From positions 15,419 to 32,501 of the forward strand of contig DKGY01000057.1 of the NCBI GenBank assembly GCA_002453475.1: a stretch of 17,083 nucleotides of DNA, written 5' to 3'. Under the pieces are notes generated by a model. The model saw only the letters and a program-made list of their open reading frames with translations, did no database searches and was not told the DNA's origin. This document shows, in pieces, positions 15,440 through 17,083 of this stretch. Origin of the DNA: Clostridium sp. UBA6758. GTDB lineage: Bacteria; Bacillota; Clostridia; Clostridiales; Clostridiaceae. Position numbers and translations under genes: made by a program. Each line of letters begins with the position of its first letter. Positions within the stretch are counted from its first letter, which is position 1.

Positions 15440-15468
15440 TTTACTTATATTAAGATTGATAGTATTAT
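15440..15468 (+). promoter_or_regulatory. Possible promoter for the second acetyltransferase
   Basis: TTTACT (15440-15445) and TATTAT (15463-15468) are 17 bases apart, leaving a leader of about 60 bases. Confidence 0.35.
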
Positions 15469-15520
15469 AAATCATAGTTACTGGTAAGTTAATATATGTT
15501 TGCAAGCATTAAATAGGTTT

Positions 15521-15526
15521 AAGGAG
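15521..15526 (+). promoter_or_regulatory. Ribosome binding site deciding a GTG start
   Basis: AAGGAG lies nine bases before GTG at 15536. The longer frame from TTG at 15500 has no site in front of it. Confidence 0.6.
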
Positions 15527-15535
15527 TTGTACTTT

Positions 15536-16042
15536 GTGGAAACAAATAGTATTATCCTAAGCCCAGAAGTATATAGATCTGATGCGGAGAAGATAGCTGA
15601 TTGGCTTAGTGATGAGGAGATTATAAGGTATTTAAATGAAGATAATAACGTTAGAGAAAACTTAATTAATGTTATAGATAGAATAAATATGCCAATTTTA
15701 ACTCATTTATTTAATAATAACTGTAGGTTTTTTACTATTAAAAATCCATATGGAACTATAGGTTTTTTAAGACTTATACCAAAAGGTGAAACAATTGAGA
15801 TTGTTATTGCTGTGGGAGAAAAGGAATTGTGGGGAAAAGGTATAGGCCACAATGCAGTTATGGAAGCGTTAAAAACTTCTTTTTTCGAAATGAGAACAGA
15901 AAAAGTTGTTGCAAAAATTAAGAAGGATAATAAAAGGTCTCAAAATCTTGTTATGGGAATTGGTTTCAAAGAAGCTAAAAAGCTTGAGAAAGAAGTAGAA
16001 TACCATATTACAAAGGAAATATTCTGTAAGAAAGTAGCATAA
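15536..16042 (+). CDS. GNAT-like acetyltransferase (168 aa), GTG start
   Basis: Small cytoplasmic protein with a GNAT fold signature. A beta-strand IEIVIAVGEKEL leads into the acetyl-CoA loop WGKGIG (about residues 99-104), followed by the helix HNAVMEALKTSFF and the strand EKVVAKIKKDN, then RSQNLVMGIGFKEAKKL, the usual motif-B 'N-x-x-S/A-...-GF' segment. The N-terminal half (about 1-80) is divergent and its substrate is not predictable. The frame is open from TTG 15500, but the ribosome binding site supports GTG at 15536. It is a monocistronic gene between the spacer and the terminator at 16087. It is not closely similar to the acetyltransferase at 14474, so this is not a local duplication. 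Confidence 0.85.
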   Translation: METNSIILSPEVYRSDAEKIADWLSDEEIIRYLNEDNNVRENLINVIDRINMPILTHLFNNNCRFFTIKNPYGTIGFLRLIPKGETIEIVIAVGEKELWGKGIGHNAVMEALKTSFFEMRTEKVVAKIKKDNKRSQNLVMGIGFKEAKKLEKEVEYHITKEIFCKKVA

Positions 16043-16086
16043 TAATCTTTTATATATGAGAGTAAATAAAGTAATGAGGAAAAATT

Positions 16087-16131
16087 AAAATACAACCACT
16101 CTAGGTTATAAACCAAAGGTGGTTGTATTTT
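16087..16131. terminator. Terminator after the second acetyltransferase
   Basis: A 13-bp stem (16087-16099 with 16119-16131) of AAAATACAACCAC/GTGGTTGTATTTT continues into further Ts on the plus strand. The A-rich left flank could also support minus-strand termination. Confidence 0.85.
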
Positions 16132-16210
16132 TGTTTTGAATCAAGAGATAGCAGAAATCTTAATATTAAATTTTTATAATTTAACTATGATGTTAAATTT
16201 AAAACAAAAA

Positions 16211-16239
16211 TTGACAAGTATTCAGAATTATTATACACT
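16211..16239 (+). promoter_or_regulatory. Promoter for the MATE gene
   Basis: A perfect TTGACA (16211-16216) is followed after 17 bases by TACACT (16234-16239); TATACA at 16232 with a 15-base spacer is an alternative. The leader would be about 180 bases. Confidence 0.45.
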
Positions 16240-16247
16240 AATATTAA

Positions 16248-16260
16248 TTCGAGTATCGAA
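16248..16260. promoter_or_regulatory. Operator-like palindrome TTCGA-GTA-TCGAA
   Basis: A perfect five-base inverted repeat with a three-base centre sits at the predicted transcription start, a classic repressor position. MATE genes are often controlled by MarR- or TetR-type repressors, but no such gene is seen in the window. Confidence 0.4.
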
Positions 16261-16342
16261 GTAATTTTCAAAAGTTTAAGAAAGTAAAAAATACACTTAT
16301 TATATAAATTTTTAATTTGAAAAATAAATTATAAAAGAATCA

Positions 16343-16378
16343 AATTTAGAGCTAATCATTTATGGTTAGCTCTAAATT
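16343..16378 (+). promoter_or_regulatory. Leader hairpin upstream of the MATE gene
   Basis: A 13-bp perfect stem (16343-16355 with 16366-16378) has a short loop and no T-run, 50 bases before the MATE start. It could be an mRNA stabiliser, an attenuator part or an RNA-binding site. I recognise no known riboswitch in the leader. Confidence 0.45.
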
Positions 16379-16427
16379 AAGGATAAATAGAGTTTTGACT
16401 TATTAAATTTAATTAGGAGGTAGATGT

Positions 16428-17083
16428 ATGGCAAAATTTTCGGAAATTTTTTCTCCAAAAGACATGACTGAGGGAACACCTTGGAAGCGAATTGTTGAAT
16501 TTTCATTACCAATGCTTATTGGTAATATAGCCCAGCAGTTTTATAACACCGCAGATTCTATCATTGTAGGTAAATATGTAGGTGATAATGCACTGGCAGC
16601 TGTTGGTAGTGCATCTCCAATATTAAATCTTTTACTTGTACTTTTTGTTGGAATTGCAACAGGAGCAGGGATCATGGTTGCTCAATATTTTGGAGCAAAG
16701 GATAGGGAAAAGCTTTCTCGAACCATTGGAGTATGCATAACTCTTACCGCTATAGCATCAGTGATAATAATGGTTATAGGGCCTCTTGTTACTCGTCCAT
16801 TGTTATCTTTTCTTAATACGCCAGAATCTATAATTGATTGGTGTGCAGATTATCTTGTTATTTATTATCTAGGTATCTCAGGCTTTGCTTATTACAATAT
16901 TTTAGCAGGGGTGCTTAGAGGACTTGGTGACTCTATATCTGCCCTTGGTTTTTTACTTATTGCTACAGTTTTAAATGTAATACTTGACCTTTGGTTTGTT
17001 GCAGGACTTGGTATGGGTGTACCAGGCGTTGCTCTGGCGACTATTATTGCTCAAGGCGTATCAGCAGTTCTTTGTATTATTAA
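16428..17083 (+). CDS. MATE family efflux transporter, N-terminal 218 aa (runs off window)
   Basis: Cation-coupled multidrug/toxin extrusion antiporter of the inner membrane. The first half is present, with six hydrophobic segments. The first helices include SLPMLIGNIAQQFYN and ADSIIVGKYVGDNAL, then AQYFGAKDREKL in the first cytoplasmic loop, YYNILAGVLRGLGDS (the conserved R-G-x-G-D-S motif) and a later NVILDLWFV segment. Family members are about 450 residues, so about half is missing at the window edge. The frame has no stop to base 17083. The ATG at 16428 follows AGGAGG (16415-16420) at seven bases. The about 180-base leader carries a palindrome and a hairpin, suggesting regulated expression. 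Substrate unknown. Confidence 0.95.
   Translation, partial: MAKFSEIFSPKDMTEGTPWKRIVEFSLPMLIGNIAQQFYNTADSIIVGKYVGDNALAAVGSASPILNLLLVLFVGIATGAGIMVAQYFGAKDREKLSRTIGVCITLTAIASVIIMVIGPLVTRPLLSFLNTPESIIDWCADYLVIYYLGISGFAYYNILAGVLRGLGDSISALGFLLIATVLNVILDLWFVAGLGMGVPGVALATIIAQGVSAVLCII

Larger units (their letters stand above)
15020..15535. other. 516-bp spacer without a confident gene
   Basis: This stretch contains the upstream region of the acetyltransferase at 14474, a short tandem repeat (15193-15216), two short open segments that may be gene debris (about 15220-15366 and 15340-15431), an inverted repeat (15416-15436) and a possible promoter (15440-15468). I see no tRNA, rRNA or intact protein gene. 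Confidence 0.6.

Noticed and set aside
1..17083. CRISPR array, rRNA or tRNA genes, prophage genes
   Set aside because: No regularly spaced repeats, no rRNA or tRNA signatures, and no integrase, capsid or transposase motifs were seen on either strand.

Overview
The window is very AT-rich, with ATA/TTA/AAA-heavy codons, strong AGGAGG-type ribosome binding sites and short intergenic hairpin terminators. Together with the gene families present, this points to a low-GC Firmicute, most likely Clostridium in the strict sense. Species cannot be fixed from the sequence alone. It reads as chromosomal accessory territory dominated by antimicrobial-peptide/bacteriocin-type ABC export or resistance modules.

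Layout. (1) 1-2647: the tail of an ABC ATPase overlapping a duplicated-FtsX permease. (2) 2648-3118: no gene, but a striking ~360-bp element with ~45-bp imperfect terminal inverted repeats and several nested internal hairpins. (3) 3119-3589, minus: a Cupin_5/DUF985 protein. (4) 3785-8972: a four-gene operon of duplicated-FtsX permease, ABC ATPase, OmpR-type response regulator and histidine kinase, headed by an 11-bp-spaced direct repeat that looks like a response-regulator site. (5) 9059-9631, minus: a lone beta-rich protein that resembles DUF6143, with a good sigma-A-type promoter. (6) 9880-12269, minus: a MacB-like ATPase-permease fusion broken by a one-base frameshift in an A/T homopolymer, divergent from a second response regulator/kinase pair (12429-14407). 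The divergent spacer carries another 11-bp-spaced direct repeat plus an inverted repeat of the same half-site. (7) 14474-15019, minus, and 15536-16042, plus: two unrelated GNAT acetyltransferases flanking a ~500-bp stretch with a tandem repeat and possible gene debris. (8) 16428-17083: the start of a MATE efflux transporter with a long leader containing a promoter, an operator-like palindrome and a hairpin.

How the parts work together (inference from family knowledge): each kinase probably senses an envelope or peptide signal and phosphorylates its adjacent regulator. The regulator probably binds the direct repeats upstream of the linked ABC transporter. Three FtsX-superfamily transporters, two two-component systems and a MATE pump within 17 kb suggest a local envelope-stress/efflux island. 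The substrates cannot be read from the sequence. The least explained object is the hairpin-rich element at about 2712-3071, which shares its 3' end with a short terminator-like hairpin at 8981-9035.
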